Positions 23,840 through 36,029 of a DNA stretch of 64,000 nt are shown here, in pieces. The stretch is from Chinchilla lanigera. Taxonomy: Eukaryota; Chordata; Mammalia; Rodentia; Chinchillidae. The DNA lies in assembly GCF_000276665.1 (NCBI RefSeq), contig NW_004955405.1:14287423-14351422 (forward strand), in the 5' to 3' direction. The notes beneath the pieces are model-generated. The model was not told the origin of the DNA, did no database searches, and saw nothing but the letters and a program-made list of their open reading frames with translations. Both the position numbers and the translations under genes were made by a program. Position 1 is the stretch's first letter, and each line of letters begins with the position of its first letter.

Positions 23840-24675
23840 ATCCAGTGGTAAGCACATAGAGTAGAATAACATCATGCTTGATGAGTAGCTCACACAGCAG
23901 GAGTGTATCACAAAAACTTAGCCACTCAGAAATTACAAAATCATCTCTCATTCACTTGACCACATAGAATAGGGGAGAAAAAGAAGACCATTAAATGAAC
24001 TTTGCCCACTCTATCTAAACATAAAAATATGAGCCATAAAGGAGAACAGGTGTCTGTGTAGGCTGGAGAAGCTTGGGCTGATTCCTGATGTAAGTCTAAT
24101 GATGAGTCTATGGCCAAGCTATGTAGAACAGTCAGTCCCAGCAGGAGATAAGCACCTTGCAAAGCTTCACCAAAACTGGGGATTCTGCTGTCAGTTACCA
24201 CAGTAAGGAAACATGAGATACCAACAGTGCAACAGTCCTGTGTAAGAAAGCAACAGATTTTACATTCTTTAAATATTAGTCTATAAAAGGAGAATATTAG
24301 CAGAGTTACATAAACTGGCCTCAAATTTTGGAAGCTACCTGAAGTAGAATTATCAAATATCCCTGTTTTAGGCTATAAACATGACTCCAGATATTAAAAT
24401 AAAGAGAGAACTTTAATAAAGAAGTGAAGAACAGACTGAATTAGTGTAATGCAATATACATTTACAGTTGATTAAATACAGCAAAAATAGCATCTCTAAT
24501 GCAAGTGTATCATTGGCAACATCATAAAGAACGCTGACTACTCAGTACATAGTTTTGTAGTTACACAGCACAAATTTTATTTGATAATTTGAAACCTATA
24601 TTTTTATAGACTGGGTATATTTGTTTGCACAACTTACAAAATGAGCACACCTCCATCTGATCACATAGAATACTG
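23840..24675. other. Unassigned sequence
   Basis: No recognised family. A 127-codon minus-strand open frame at 23941-24324 is leucine/cysteine-rich without a domain I recognise, and is probably chance. Confidence 0.4.
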
Positions 24676-24680
24676 TCATT

Positions 24681-25172
24681 AAGAAAGTACTATCCTAAAA
24701 GAGTGAAAGCCATCATAATAAATGACACAGTGCATCCCCATGTTTATAGCAGCACAAATCCAATAGCTGAACTGGAGAAAATGTCTAGATGCCCATCAGC
24801 AGGGGAATGGATAAAGCAAATGTGCTATCTATGCAGAATGGGACTTTACTTAGCCATAAAGAAGAGTGAATCTGTATCCTTCATAGTAAAATGGATGGAT
24901 CTTGAGAAGATAATGCTAAGCGAAATGTTAGATGTGGAAGTTAAATATCACATGGTTTTTCTTATATGAGAAATCCAAAATTTAAATACATTGTAGTAAA
25001 ATATAAAAGAGATGGTAGAAGAAGAGGGGGCAGACTTTGGAGATAGAAAGGGGGGTCGGGGAAGGGTGAAGGAGAGATATTGGGGAGAAAGGAAATTTAA
25101 AAATTACATACATTGCAAAATGAATATAATTATTATATATGCAGACATATATCAAAAACAAAAAAGAAAGTA
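24681..25172 (+). mobile_element. 5'-truncated L1 3' end, sense
   Basis: Contains the L1 ORF2 C-terminal region: GCAGCACAAATCCAATAGCT, ATGCCCATCAGCAGGGGAAT, CTTAGCCATAAAGAAGAGTG and AAAATGGATGGATCTTGAGA. The purine-rich 3' UTR follows from about 25013. The tail ends CAAAAACAAAAAAGAAAG. A short TSD, AAGAAAGTA, can be seen at 24681-24689 and 25164-25172. The frame is open for 88 codons from 24703 but lacks almost all of ORF2. Confidence 0.8.
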
Positions 25173-25324
25173 TAACAATAAGCTTTCATTTTGCATATAT
25201 ATGTAGCTGAACAATTTTAGGAAATGTTGTTCCAAGATAATTACAAATATCAGCCACATCAGGATCCACAGCTCCTTCCTTTCATGGAAGTGTTGGACCC
25301 ATGCCATACAGCTTGAAGAAAAAC

Positions 25325-25690
25325 AGTGTCTTAGTCACCTTCTGATTGCTAAGGTCCAATACCCAACAACAAGTTAAATGAGCCAATATTTATTTTAGCT
25401 CTCTCTCTTTTTTTTTAGAGATTTCATTCCACAGTGCACTGGCTGCAGGGCAGAAGCAACACTGGGAAGGGGTCCCCTCTAGAGAAAAGCTGCTCACGTC
25501 ATGGGGGTCAGGAGGCTGAAGAAAGCAAACAAAGGAGCCTGTTAGGGAAATACACCCTTCGGGTCACCCTCCCCTCAGTGCCCCACCGCTTCTGATTCGG
25601 CCCCGCCTCCTAACGGGGCTCTTACCCACAGCGCCCGTAGGATTCAATCACCTTTGGAAAGCCCCAACTTTGAAAAGCTCAGGCGGCTCA
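25325..25690. repeat. Probable degraded interspersed repeat with a CpG-rich patch
   Basis: The left part (GTGTCTTAGTCACCTTCTGA, then an ATTGCTAAGGTCCAATACCC block) resembles the end of a common rodent interspersed repeat. The right part, at 25555-25642, is unusually CpG-rich for this window (seven CpG in under 90 bp). Family not determined. Confidence 0.35.
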
Positions 25691-25939
25691 TGAGACTTCT
25701 AGATATAAACCATAACAAAGCTCGAATTGAGCATTTAATAAAAGTACGGCATTTTCCAAAGTGTTTACGACATTTAGCTATGAGCTTTTTAAATGACAAT
25801 TTTAAATCTTTTTCATCTCATGGCAGAAGATAAAATTAAGGGAGACTCTGATAAAGATTGAAGATGAGTAATAAGGATAAAAATAATAACAATGGTAAAG
25901 CCTGTGAAGGGTTTCGATAAAACGCTTCATAGTTTGTGT

Positions 25940-26262
25940 ATAGTTTACGTGCGCCCCTCACAAGTTAAAATACTGGAAGCGCGGTCCTAGGGTGGGAACG
26001 CTGAGAGATGTGTCTTAGTGGAAGGTAGATAGGTCTTCTGCTTCCTATCTCGACTTGCGAGCTCTCCCTCTCACACACTCCCATTATTTTCTTATCTGCC
26101 ACATTGTGATATAAACAGATGACTCTCACCAGAACCCCTTAGATATTGGCACAACGCTTTTGAATTCTCAGAACCATGAAATAAATAAACTTCTTCCTTT
26201 TAGAGAATACCCAGCCTTCACTATTTTGCTATAACAACAGAAAATAAACTAAAACAGCTTTT
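25940..26262 (+). mobile_element. MaLR-type LTR remnant
   Basis: The 3' half follows the MaLR/MLT pattern: GCTCTCCCTCTCACACACTC, ACATTGTGATATAAACAGAT, CAGAACCATGAAATAAATAA, ACTTCTTCCTTTTAGAG, then ATTTTGCTATAACAACAGAA and AATAAACTAAAACAG. The poly-A signal AATAAA is kept. The 5' part is poorly preserved. Confidence 0.6.
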
Positions 26263-26264
26263 AC

Positions 26265-26990
26265 GTAAGACGTAGGTAAGCCAGGACAGTAGAAGGCTAT
26301 TGGCTTTAAAATCTTTCTAGACACACATTGCAAATTCACAGCGCCAGAGCATTTGAATGACACGAATGACCTCTGCACAGGTTTGGAAAACAAGAACATG
26401 GCTGCTGAAGGTATTTCAACATAACGGAAGCATTTGGCGAGATCACTTCTGCTACTATTGGGAACTAAAAGGTGCACCTGGTTTGGGAGTACAGAGTTAT
26501 ATTTTTTATCATTATAAAAAGCCTTTTAAGATTAAAGGAAATCATCTAATGTTTTATCTGTCCAAAGGTACAGGAGGAAGTAGGACACAAAAAAGTACAG
26601 CAAGTGAGCAAAAATAGCAACACTGAATAAAAGCAGATGAAGCCTGAAGCATGAACATATTATTTATTCATTCGGCAGTCTCTGGATTCAGACAAGAATT
26701 ACATGTTCTGAATACACCAAGTATTAGAGTTTTTCAAGGATCAAAAAATAAATAAAGAGAAGGAAAGCAGAGGAAATGATCCTGCAAGGTCTTAGGATGA
26801 AACTTAGAGAATGTAGCTACATTCGCTCTAATCGACACAGCAGCTTTTACTAACAACCACAAATTTTACTCCCTCTAATTTGCTTTGTTGTAAGAAATAT
26901 CATTTAATACAAACATGTCTCTAGATAGCTGAGGACAGTGATAATTTTTATCAATATCTGCCATTAATTAGATTTTATATAGATTATCTA
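26265..26990. other. Unassigned sequence
   Basis: No repeat or exon recognised. Confidence 0.4.
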
Positions 26991-26991
26991 A

Positions 26992-26993
<2 letters not shown>

Positions 26994-27030
<37 letters not shown>
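26994..27030. repeat. (TG)n microsatellite
   Basis: About eighteen TG units. It sits at the tail side of the minus-strand ID fragment that follows, so it may have grown from that element's tail. Confidence 0.97.
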
Positions 27031-27035
<5 letters not shown>

Positions 27036-27085
27036 ATACTTGCCAGGCAAGAACTGTATCGCTGGGCTTCGTCCCCATCTTTAGG
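27031..27085 (-). mobile_element. ID SINE fragment, antisense
   Basis: The minus-strand ID core is recognisable from ATACTTGCCAGGCAAGAACT and from GCTGGGCTTCGTCCCCATC, which corresponds to the 5' end of the element. Degraded and partial. Confidence 0.6.
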
Positions 27086-27089
27086 CTCA

Positions 27090-27780
27090 CAATTTTTTAT
27101 ACAGTCATACAGTTATTTTTATCTGGATCTCAAAATGGAAATGATTTGACCCAAGGGACACAAGAGGTGCTACCACAAAAATGCAAACACCTAAATCCAG
27201 AACCACTGCTGCACGTGGTGAACTGTACTGACTCCCAGGGAAACACAGCAGCATGCTGGTTATTTGCAAAAATAGAGCAGAAGGACCAACAGCAAAGAAA
27301 AAGTCAGCTAAGTGGAACAAGTGGGGAGGCTTGGACATTTGTGGAGCTGCCAACCTAGAGGAGAGGTGGAAAGTGAGGCAAGGGCATGAGATGATAGAGA
27401 GGGTATGAGATCCTAGAGTGGCTATGACGCATCTGTAAACTTTTATTTGTCTTGATGCCATTTTATAAGTCATAATATACTCTTCCCACATTTCACTGAT
27501 TACTGGCAAGGTTGTCAATTGAGTGGACCTGTCTTCCCCAGTCTGAATGGGGGCTGTGACTGAGGCATGTTACTCATTACTAGAAAACTTCTTACTCATT
27601 GAGACTATTTGGGACAGGGACATGAACCAAAATTGGCAAAGTAGACTGCTTTACAAAATGACAGAGAGAAGCAGGAGTGGTCATTTTACCTTTTATTAAG
27701 AAACACTGAAAAGACAGAGCAGTCCTTAAAGGGGCTGCAGAGCATACTTGCCTGTAACAAAATCGACACAAAACAGCAAA
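27090..27780. other. Unassigned sequence
   Basis: No confident feature. Overlapping open frames on both strands at 27105-27518 show no recognised domain. Confidence 0.4.
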
Positions 27781-27782
27781 TT

Positions 27783-27835
27783 TGTGTGTGTGAGTGTGTG
27801 AGAGAGAGTGAGAGAAACAGACAGAGACAGAGATC
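27783..27835. repeat. TG/GA-rich simple repeat
   Basis: Interrupted TG units followed by GA units (GTGAGAGAGAGTGAGAGA) and CAGAGACAGAGA. Low complexity. Confidence 0.85.
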
Positions 27836-28079
27836 AGACGTGTGAACCTTGGATATAACCATGCCCGCTCGTGAGATTATAAAATATTTATTTGATCAAC
27901 CTCTACAACTGATTAAAAGCACCCCCAGCCAAAGTGTGTTGATAGCAAGGGTTCCTATTCTTAGAGCTTTAAACTAGATTTCATATTTCCAAAGCAGCAA
28001 TGTTACCTAAGTGAGATGATAAGACTTAGTGTTTTAAGCCAGAATTGTTACAATTATAAAAACATGACAGAGACTTATT

Positions 28080-28205
28080 GTATGATAAGTACTGTCACAA
28101 TTCTTGTTTTATAGATAAAGGAGAATAATCACACTAAAATAATGTTCCCAAAATCATACAAATAATAACTAGCCAAGTTGGGAAAAGAATCTGAGTAGCC
28201 TGCCA
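28080..28205 (+). repeat. MIR-like SINE fragment
   Basis: Blocks TGATAAGTACTGTCACAATT, TTGTTTTATAGATAAAGGAG and AATGTTCCCAAAATCATACA follow MIR core and 3' order. Confidence 0.5.
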
Positions 28206-28209
28206 CTAG

Positions 28210-29870
28210 AGTTTCCCTTTTACTATTATATTATCCACTAAAAAATAAAGAGGGAAAGAAATAGAACAGACCACAGTGGTATTTGCTCATTTTTTAATCT
28301 ACTTTGAACAAGAATAAATACGAAACTCTTTAGAGACACTGAAATTTTCATTTCAAATGTGCAGCTCCTTTAGCCCAGGGGCTCTAAGAACTGTGTGATG
28401 AGAAGATAAAATTGTCAGTACTCTAAGGTCAAATGATATGAGAAGCTAATGACAACACATATAGTTGATAACAAGCAGTGACAGACAAACAGTAGTGTGC
28501 ATTTATCCTAGTGGCACTAGGAAAAATGCACCTAATTGGATTTCAAATTAAGTTGCTTCTAGTGGAGTCTCAAGCACTTCATCCTAAAGAATATATATAC
28601 TGTCCTCCAGTATAGGAAGTTGTGATATAACCAGCAAGAATGAGTAGGTCCTTCAATATCTATTGTTCTGTGACAACTGAGTCCTTCAAAACATCAGCCC
28701 TCATCTCCTATGACAACTCAGATCAGGGAAATGTAGATACTCAAGCAGAAATTTCTGTCCTTCCATGCCTCTTCTTTATTGGCTGGGTTGTACAGAATAC
28801 TGGAGCACATTAATTGCAGAGCATTGGTGGTGAAAGCATAAATGTAACACATTACAAGTGACCCAGCTACGTGGAATGCAAGAAATGGGATGTCAACAGT
28901 TTCACTATCTTCATAGAATTATAGAGATAATTACTGTGAAAAGCAAGAAGCAGATGGTAGAGAAATCTCATACAAATTTGGAGTCTAGTGATATATTCAT
29001 TCGTTCATTATAGTCCAGACACATAAATCACCCCATTTAAAGATAAACACCTATCTCAATGGACCAAATATCAGCGCCTAACATTCAGGTCAGTTCTTAC
29101 AGATACTATAAGTTATTCATTCTATTAAACCATAAAAGATTCTTAAAGGAATTTCCACCATAGAACATAATATTATTTTATAAGCAAACTGTTGAATATT
29201 TAATAAGAACATTTAAATTGAAAAATGGAAAACTATGGCTTTGCATTTGATAATTCAAAGAAAGATATATTAATGTAGACTTGCGGAACTTTGGATTAGA
29301 ATCTACCAGAGTGAATACATCTGCGATACCACTGATCCACATTTATCCTCTCTTTGTTGCATTTCAAATTTCTCTCAGTTTTTGTTTTATCTCTTTGACA
29401 AAATCACAAAGTTTACAGTGTCTTAAAAGACTTCAACATGTTAGTAAGCAGAAGATATTGCTCCTCAGGATTTTAAGCTGTCCAATATCACTTTTAGTAA
29501 AGAAAATTTATCCAAATACTTAGTAACAGTTCTAAATAAAAATTTTACAAAAATATCAATACAGCTTCCTAAAAGTGACCACTGAAATTTTAGTTCAGGA
29601 TATATATCTAGGGAAGATGATAAGACATATTACTTATTTTTATATGTATGATACAGTTGTAGAAATAAGATGAATAATTAGTGTTACTTTCTCGATCTGA
29701 GGTAAAGAAAGTTGTGATCATGTGAAAACTTTGCACCATGACCTCAAGGATGGTGAACAGGAAATAAGCAGACATCCCAGGTACAAAATGTGCTCTATGC
29801 TCCCTGGATAATGCCACACCAGGACTAATGATCTGAATATATATTAGCACAAATTATGACGTTATTATAT
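28210..29870. other. Unassigned sequence
   Basis: About 1.6 kb without a recognised repeat or exon. Confidence 0.4.
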
Positions 29871-29884
29871 ACAAAACATATCTA

Positions 29885-30215
29885 TGTGTACTGCTATAGT
29901 GTGACAGTGTCTCGCAACACTCACATCTTATAAATCCAGTCCTCTACACTACAGCATTGAGGGATAAGACCTTTAAGAGGTAACCAGGTCATTAGGGCTT
30001 TGCTGTCTTGAATGGAATTTTGTCACTATTATGGGACTTAGTTTGTGATCATAAAAGTGGATCCCTTATAGAAAGAATACGGCATTTGGATGCCCTTTCT
30101 TGACCTATCACCTTCTGCCAGGGGATGACACAAAAGCAAAACCTCACTGGGTGGAGTTTTTGTATAGTGGACTTTCCAGACTCTAGAGCCCTAGAACTCT
30201 AAGGAACACAGCACA
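29885..30215 (+). mobile_element. MaLR-type LTR (MLT1/MST-like)
   Basis: The middle follows the MaLR plan: GGATAAGACCTTTAAGAGGT, AACCAGGTCATTAGGGC, TTGTGATCATAAAAGTGGAT and a TTGACCTATCACCTTCTGCC block. The 3' half reads CTTTCCAGACTCTAGAGCCC. No internal region is attached. Confidence 0.6.
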
Positions 30216-30334
30216 TACCAGCACAACTGTGACAGTGTCTAACAGGCACGTGAGCTACTTCCACGATTTGCTGAAATTCTGTAATGAAGGTCTGGTGGCA
30301 TCGGTAAAAGTTTGCCACTCGAATGTTCATAAGT

Positions 30335-30440
30335 AGGGGACTGTGGACTAGAGATAGAGCTCAGGGGCATAAATACCTGCTTGGCAAGTGCAAGTTCCTG
30401 AGTTCGATTCCCAGTGCCAAAAAAAAAAAAAAAGAAAAAA
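30335..30440 (+). mobile_element. ID SINE, older copy
   Basis: The GGGGACTGTGGACTAGAGAT start, AGAGCTCAGGGGCATAAATA, CCTGCTTGGCAAGTGCAAG core, B-box-like GAGTTCGATTCCC and poly-A tail are all present. It differs at many positions from the 7.1/22.9/43.8 kb group. Confidence 0.9.
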
Positions 30441-30834
30441 CCAACATAAGTCAGGGACTTACTATATATGTATTTGTGTGCATGTATGTAAATCTAAGTA
30501 TTACATATATAGATGTATGTTTCCTGTGTTTTAACATAACAATTAACCAGACAAAAGAAAACTACCGTACACAGGGAGTGATATGTAATAGTTTTTTTGC
30601 CACACTTTTTGTTTTTGTTCTCTGTTAGTTTTGTGGAAACGAAACTGATAAAAGTCACCAAGCCTGCCAGCACATAGCTCATCAACTTCATGGGTGTATT
30701 TTGATACATTAAACACAAGAAACTCCAGTGCTTTGGAAGAAGAGGAAAGATTGAAACCTGCCAGGTATGATCAGAGAGGGAAAACTGGTTCATTTAATTT
30801 CAGTTTTATCAACTTTTAAAAATAGTGTTATTAA

Positions 30835-31225
30835 AGATTCTTTTACTTGTGAATAACAAAACTGTAATTCAAGACGGCTCTATAAAAAGGAAAGTATCTC
30901 CTTCAAGGTGATTGGTTCTACAATTGAAAATATGCCTTTCCTTTCTCTCTCCCTTCTAATCTTAAATTTTGTAGTTTCCTGTGTTAGCATCGTTTTGTAA
31001 CCATATTCTTCTGTGTGCCATGGGGGAACACTGCAGGTAGCCCTAGGCTTACACAGTCTTTGTAGTTTGTAATTCCAAAGGAAGATAAATCTCTCTCCTG
31101 GGGGCTATACTTTGACTTCCACCTGAAGCTCTGATTTGAGCTGCTAGAGTTGAGTGCTCATTTATGAATCAATCACCATGACCAAAGGAGAACAGTATTC
31201 TCAATTAGAAGTCTGCACAGCATGG
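30835..31225 (+). repeat. Old mammalian interspersed repeat, family uncertain
   Basis: The layout from AATAACAAAACTGTAATTCA through AGGTAGCCCTAGGCTTACAC to ATGAATCAATCACCATGACC and a CAAAGGAGAACAGTATTCTC block matches a widespread ancient mammalian repeat. I recognise it by block order but cannot name it securely. Confidence 0.45.
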
Positions 31226-31229
31226 TATT

Positions 31230-32420
31230 CTCATGACTAAACAAAAGTACACTGTGTTTTGGGGCCCAAAGGACCAACAAACTGGATATGAAGCAGTTTC
31301 ATAAAAGAAAGAAAAACTAGCCACACTTTTAGAATTCTAAGGGAAAAATATTTTTATTTATACCCATTTCACTTCAAGTTGAATATTAAGGTGGCACAGT
31401 GATATTTTAACACAAGCTAGTCTGTTAACATTTATTTCCTATGTCCTGTTTTTCTCAAACTATGGAAGGATATATTCAAGATAGAAGAATACATCAAGAT
31501 AAATTAAATATGGACAGTAAAAAACAGAAGCTTCAACAGGAGAAAATAAAAAGACTTCCTGAATTGTTGGCAAAGGTAGTTCAATGTTCTATGTAACTGT
31601 CTCTAAAAGTTTGTATAAAAAGACAGGGGATTATGAAGTAAATGATAACATCCATAATGTATGTAATGAACTTCAGAAGAATTTGACAACCTTCAGAAAG
31701 TTTGGCTAAAGTAATATACAACACATAATAAATAAGAGAAAATGAGACTGTTAAAACATATAGGAAATCAACCATTGTCCATAGTGAAACGTAATAATTT
31801 TTGTATTTGCCTGTGAATTGTGCTTTTTTATCTTATCTTTAGTTTGTGTCTTGGTGATGTTGTTGCAGATTTTCACAAAGTGATCATGATTAAGCAGTAA
31901 ATTAAAATACTAAAGCCCTAAAAATGTAGTAGTTTCTCTCTACTCACAAAAAAAAATCAAAATGCTTGTTTGTTAGTTTAATTAAATATCTATTCAGTCT
32001 ACAGATGGAATGGTTAAAAAATTTCTTTTCATCAGTTACTGTGCCAGCCCTGTATTAACAGGATGATTGACCAAAGAGTAATATCCACCTTCAAAGTTTC
32101 CTTGAAATCGAGGCAACATCATACCCAGGGATGGCTGCGGACAGGCAAAGGCCACTGAGATGTGAGGAGGTGAAGCTAGCATCAGTAGGAGCACACGTAA
32201 CTGCCTGAGATGAGAACGTTTTAGCAACTCTGGAGCTTTATGGAGAGAAATGTTAGAGATCGTTTATAACTACTATCGTCAGAAAAAAAGAATCCTTGAA
32301 AATCCTATTATAAGTGACATTTATGAACAGTGGAGTGAAAATGACATTGAAAATCAGTTCATAAAAAAGAGTGGAACATGAAATTTTTATTAAAATGTGT
32401 ATGCAATTGTGCTTCTAAAA
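31230..32420. other. Unassigned sequence
   Basis: No recognised repeat or exon; short chance frames only. Confidence 0.4.
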
Positions 32421-32426
32421 GTGCGG

Positions 32427-32461
<35 letters not shown>

Positions 32462-32484
32462 CGTGCGCTTGCGCAAGCACACGT
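32427..32484. repeat. (TG)n microsatellite ending in a GC palindrome
   Basis: About seventeen TG units followed by GCGTGCGCTTGCGCAAGCAC. The 12-mer GCTTGCGCAAGC is a perfect palindrome. The purine-pyrimidine alternation continues through most of the stretch. Confidence 0.9.
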
Positions 32485-32489
32485 TTGAT

Positions 32490-33690
32490 GCTGCCGGTCT
32501 TAGGAACTAATTATCTCCCATTCATGCCATTTCCTATAACTGACGCTGCATATTCACTGAAATAAGCTGACATTACTGCACAGTTGGTTTAAAATTTTCT
32601 ATGCACCACAGAGTAAAACCTGAAAGTTAAGCTCCGTTTCCACAGCAACCACAGTTTAGCTCCTCAAGCATAACTAGACGTTCACTGTGGTCTTAACCTA
32701 CATGCACCCAGAAAGTCTTGCTGATCTTTGGTGCACCATTAGAAGTTGCATTGGTTATGTAAGCACGCGCTTATGGTTTTTCTCCCGCAATTGAAAACTC
32801 GATGACAATTTTACATAGGAAGCTGTTGAAGTACAAATTGGAAAAAATGAGTATAATTATGAGCATTTGGGTGTGTGAATATATTTTCAGTAAAACTGAT
32901 GAGTAGTACAGTCAAAAAATGAGAATTTGACAATTCATCTAGGAAAACATCAAGTCTGACCCAATTTTTGAGGTCACCGTTCTTTATACACAGAGTCACA
33001 CTCACACCCTGCAGTAATTAGAGTTTCTCCTGAGACACCAGTATTTCTGTCTCGAGTGGAAAGCCTTAACTATGGTTGTAGGGTGGTTGTTTAATAAATG
33101 TATTAGGCTGATAGCTCATTTATACTGTGGATATCAACCCTTCATCACTCTAATCAGCTACATCTCTTGGCTCCCTATGAAATCAATTGACTTTATCTGC
33201 TTTGCCTCTGCAGGGCTACTTTGTTCTCTGGAGGAAAGAAAATGCCCTATTTTTCCAGGAATAAGAGGCATCCTCACTTCTCAGTGTTAAAGAAACAGGA
33301 ACAACTGCACTGAATGCTTGACAGAGCTTTCTTATAGACATGGAAGTATTCACTCAGGAGCAGTCAAAAAATGACAAGCTGAGTTTTGAGAAAAATGCTT
33401 TTTTAAAAAATTAAAGAAAAGTAACTAAGTTATTTATTTACCAAAATATCAGATGGCTTGTGTTGTAAAGGTTGATGGCCATTTTCACCTTTTCTGATCA
33501 CATCTTAAAGATACAGGTCCCATGCTGATTGTGTTCACTTTGTGTTCATGATACTTCATGTTCAGAAGTTTTGATGTGTTTGAAAATTATTACTTAAAGC
33601 TAAGTTGCAAAATTCTTCTGTAATTTTTTCTTACTCCATGATCGTGATTTCTGTTTACCATTTGGAATCTTCTTTTTTGTAAACTCAAAC
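32490..33690. other. Unassigned sequence
   Basis: No confidently recognised repeat or coding sequence. Confidence 0.4.
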
Positions 33691-33699
33691 CATCACAGA

Positions 33700-33752
33700 T
33701 GCACACACATATACTCACACATACACATACATACACACACACATACACAGGC
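33700..33752. repeat. Imperfect CA/CATA repeat
   Basis: Mixed CACA and CATA units (ACACACATATACTCACACAT and following). Degenerate microsatellite. Confidence 0.85.
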
Positions 33753-34410
33753 ATCAGAAATTTTTCCTCAGGTTGTACAGAGTAATAGTTAAGGAGTATA
33801 TAAAAAGATGAAAGCAGATGTTTCTGCTTCCAATTCTAAGTAATTCTATTCATTGCCTTTATATTTCATTTTTTAAGTAAAATTACTGGGCAAAATCATT
33901 TATCCTTTCTTTTAGCAACTCTGCAAAATCATGGCTCAGAAACTCATCTCTTTTTTCAGTAATTGTTAGCAATTCATTTATTTATAGCCATGGTCTTTCA
34001 CATTACTCAGAGCCGGTATTCAAAATCTCCCACATATCTCTAGCTCAACTTTCCCACCACTTTTTTTCCCACTAGCACAAAAACTTCTTTTTCTTTCTAT
34101 TTCTATGAGAAATGGACATCTTCACATATGGAATCCATTACAAGGTGCTCTCCCCCACCACTGTCTAACCTGAAAATTTTCATATACAAATATTTCTTTT
34201 CCTTTTGTCTGGGAAAAAAATAAACCTATCTTTGTCTGAAGTATGACACCACTGCTCTAAATATTATGCCTACTATTTTGTTGATCTTGGGAGTTTCCTC
34301 TAACCATAAATCATTTTGTTTTATATTGACATTCTTTCTCTACACTACTGGTTTTCTCCTCTGCTTATAAATAGATATGAGCAAAGATTTTCTATTTTAA
34401 AAATTAAAAT

Positions 34411-34558
34411 GTGTCAGGCATGGTGTCATATGCCTGTAATCCCAGCACTCAGGAGGCTGAGGCAGGAGCATTACTGTGAGTTTGAAGCCAGCCTAGGCGA
34501 CATAATGAGTTCAAAGCCAGCCTGGAATACATAATGAAATCCTATTTAAAAATTAAAT
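34411..34558 (+). mobile_element. B1-like 7SL-derived SINE
   Basis: Begins GTCAGGCATGGTGTCATATG and contains CCTGTAATCCCAGCACTCAG, GAGGCTGAGGCAGGAGCATT, an internal near-repeat of AAGCCAGCCTGGAATAC, and an A-rich end. The box A/box B arrangement is that of 7SL RNA-derived rodent SINEs. The repeated CAAAGCCAGCCTGG / GAAGCCAGCCTAGG motif suggests a B1 relative with an internal duplication. Confidence 0.9.
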
Positions 34559-34559
34559 T

Positions 34560-35460
34560 GCAATGGAATAATTTCTAAGAAACTTTATCTTTAAAATTAT
34601 TTCAGTTATTCTTTCATTTCTAGAATGAGCAAATAATATGTGTAAACTCATTGTCTTTCTTATACAACCACCCCCTTGTCATTCTACAATATTTGGATTC
34701 TGCTATTGCCTCATCATTTCTCTGAATTGCCCCAGTTAAGCCTTGCTACAATGCTCTGATGTTTAAATCATACTTTTTTCTATCCTTTTATTTGACTGCA
34801 GCTTTCCGTGCTGGTTACTATGGTTTCATGCATCTGTCTCATTCTTTGGATTCCATGCTATATTTCCTCCCTCCCCATCTGGTTCCCAACCCAGCTACCT
34901 TGCAATTTTATTTGCAAGTCTTCTTTTCCGTCCTACCCTCTCAGTTATCTTTCATTTCACTATGTGCTCATTCCTTTTGTAAATTTTACCTAGTTTAATA
35001 AGAATAATTTGTTCATGTGTGAATCAATTACCTTCTCTTTTCAACTACATTATGTTTTCTTTTACCTTTATTTTCTTCAGTGAAAAACAAGCCAAGAAAG
35101 AATACTGGAAGACATAATTTATCCACTATTGGCCATCACTTTAAAAATTATCCAAAGCTTTATAAATGACATGTTCATAGTTACAACTTAGAAGTACCCT
35201 TCGTCTAAATTTTCGCATGCATCATCTTGGTTAAACCATACACGAATCATTTAATGTATTAAAATTGCTTTGTATTTGAATTCCCTTTCTCTAACCTCTT
35301 CTTTTCCAATATATTCTCCATAAATTTTCCAAAATGATTATTTTCCAAAACATATGTCTTTCATACAGTACATTGAAAATTTTTTTTTGAATCACATGAA
35401 GCTCCTACATGAACAGAGGCTATGTTGTTTGGGCTCATTAGTTTCCTTTAACCTTGGCTA
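34560..35460. other. Unassigned T-rich sequence
   Basis: T-rich on this strand, with TTCTTTT/CCTCCC blocks suggesting the reverse complement of an old LINE or LTR, but no family could be assigned. Confidence 0.35.
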
Positions 35461-35464
35461 TTTT

Positions 35465-35590
35465 ATTTATTTAATTATTTTTTAAAAATTTATTTATTTA
35501 TTTATTTATTTTTGGTACTGGGAATCAAACTCAGGACCTTGTGCTTGCCAGGCAGGTGCTGTGCCGCTGAGCTATATCCCCCACCCCTCC
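35465..35590 (-). mobile_element. ID SINE, antisense, with (TTTA)n tail
   Basis: Minus-strand ID: TTTTTGGTACTGGGAATCAA, then CTTGTGCTTGCCAGGCAGG and GCTGAGCTATATCCCCCACC. The tail at 35465-35512 has become a TTTA tandem repeat rather than pure T. Confidence 0.92.
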
Positions 35591-35797
35591 TTGGCCATTT
35601 TAAATTCATCACAATCTCTGTTGGGAGAAAGATTCAATGTTTATGTTCCTAGTGCAACAAGCACAGTCCCAGTCCCATAGTCCCATGGGCACAAAGAAAT
35701 TTAAATACTTGATGAAAGAATGTGAGTATAAAACAACATGAAAAATGTTCTAAAAGAATGGGGAAAATATGAGATCTTGTTTGTTAATGACCAATTG

Positions 35798-35890
35798 GAT
35801 TTTTTTTTTTTTTTTTTTTTGGCCATATTGGGGATTCAGGGCCTTTGTGCATGCTAGTTCAATTCTCTATAATTGGGCTATATTTTCTAT
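35798..35890 (-). mobile_element. ID SINE fragment, antisense, diverged
   Basis: A long T run (the tail) is followed by CATATTGGGGATTCAGGGCC, TTTGTGCATGCTAG and an ATAATTGGGCTATATTTTC end, which correspond to a strongly mutated ID body. About 210 bp from the previous ID in the same orientation. Confidence 0.65.
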
Positions 35891-36029
35891 CAGTTGGATT
35901 TATCAATGCTCCTATAAGCTATTTTATGTACATATAACTATCCAATCTATTTTCCTTTATTCTGGCTGTCTAACATACTCTCATCAGTCTAGTGCTACAA
36001 GAAACAGTTTTATGTAGGTGAATTATTGG

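Noticed and set aside
23941..24324. 127-codon minus-strand open frame with hydrophobic stretches
   Set aside because: No recognisable domain, no exon context, and stop-free runs of this length are expected by chance in 64 kb.
27105..27518. Overlapping long frames on both strands (121 and 137 codons)
   Set aside because: Mutual antisense frames without domains; the plus-strand one starts inside the TG microsatellite.
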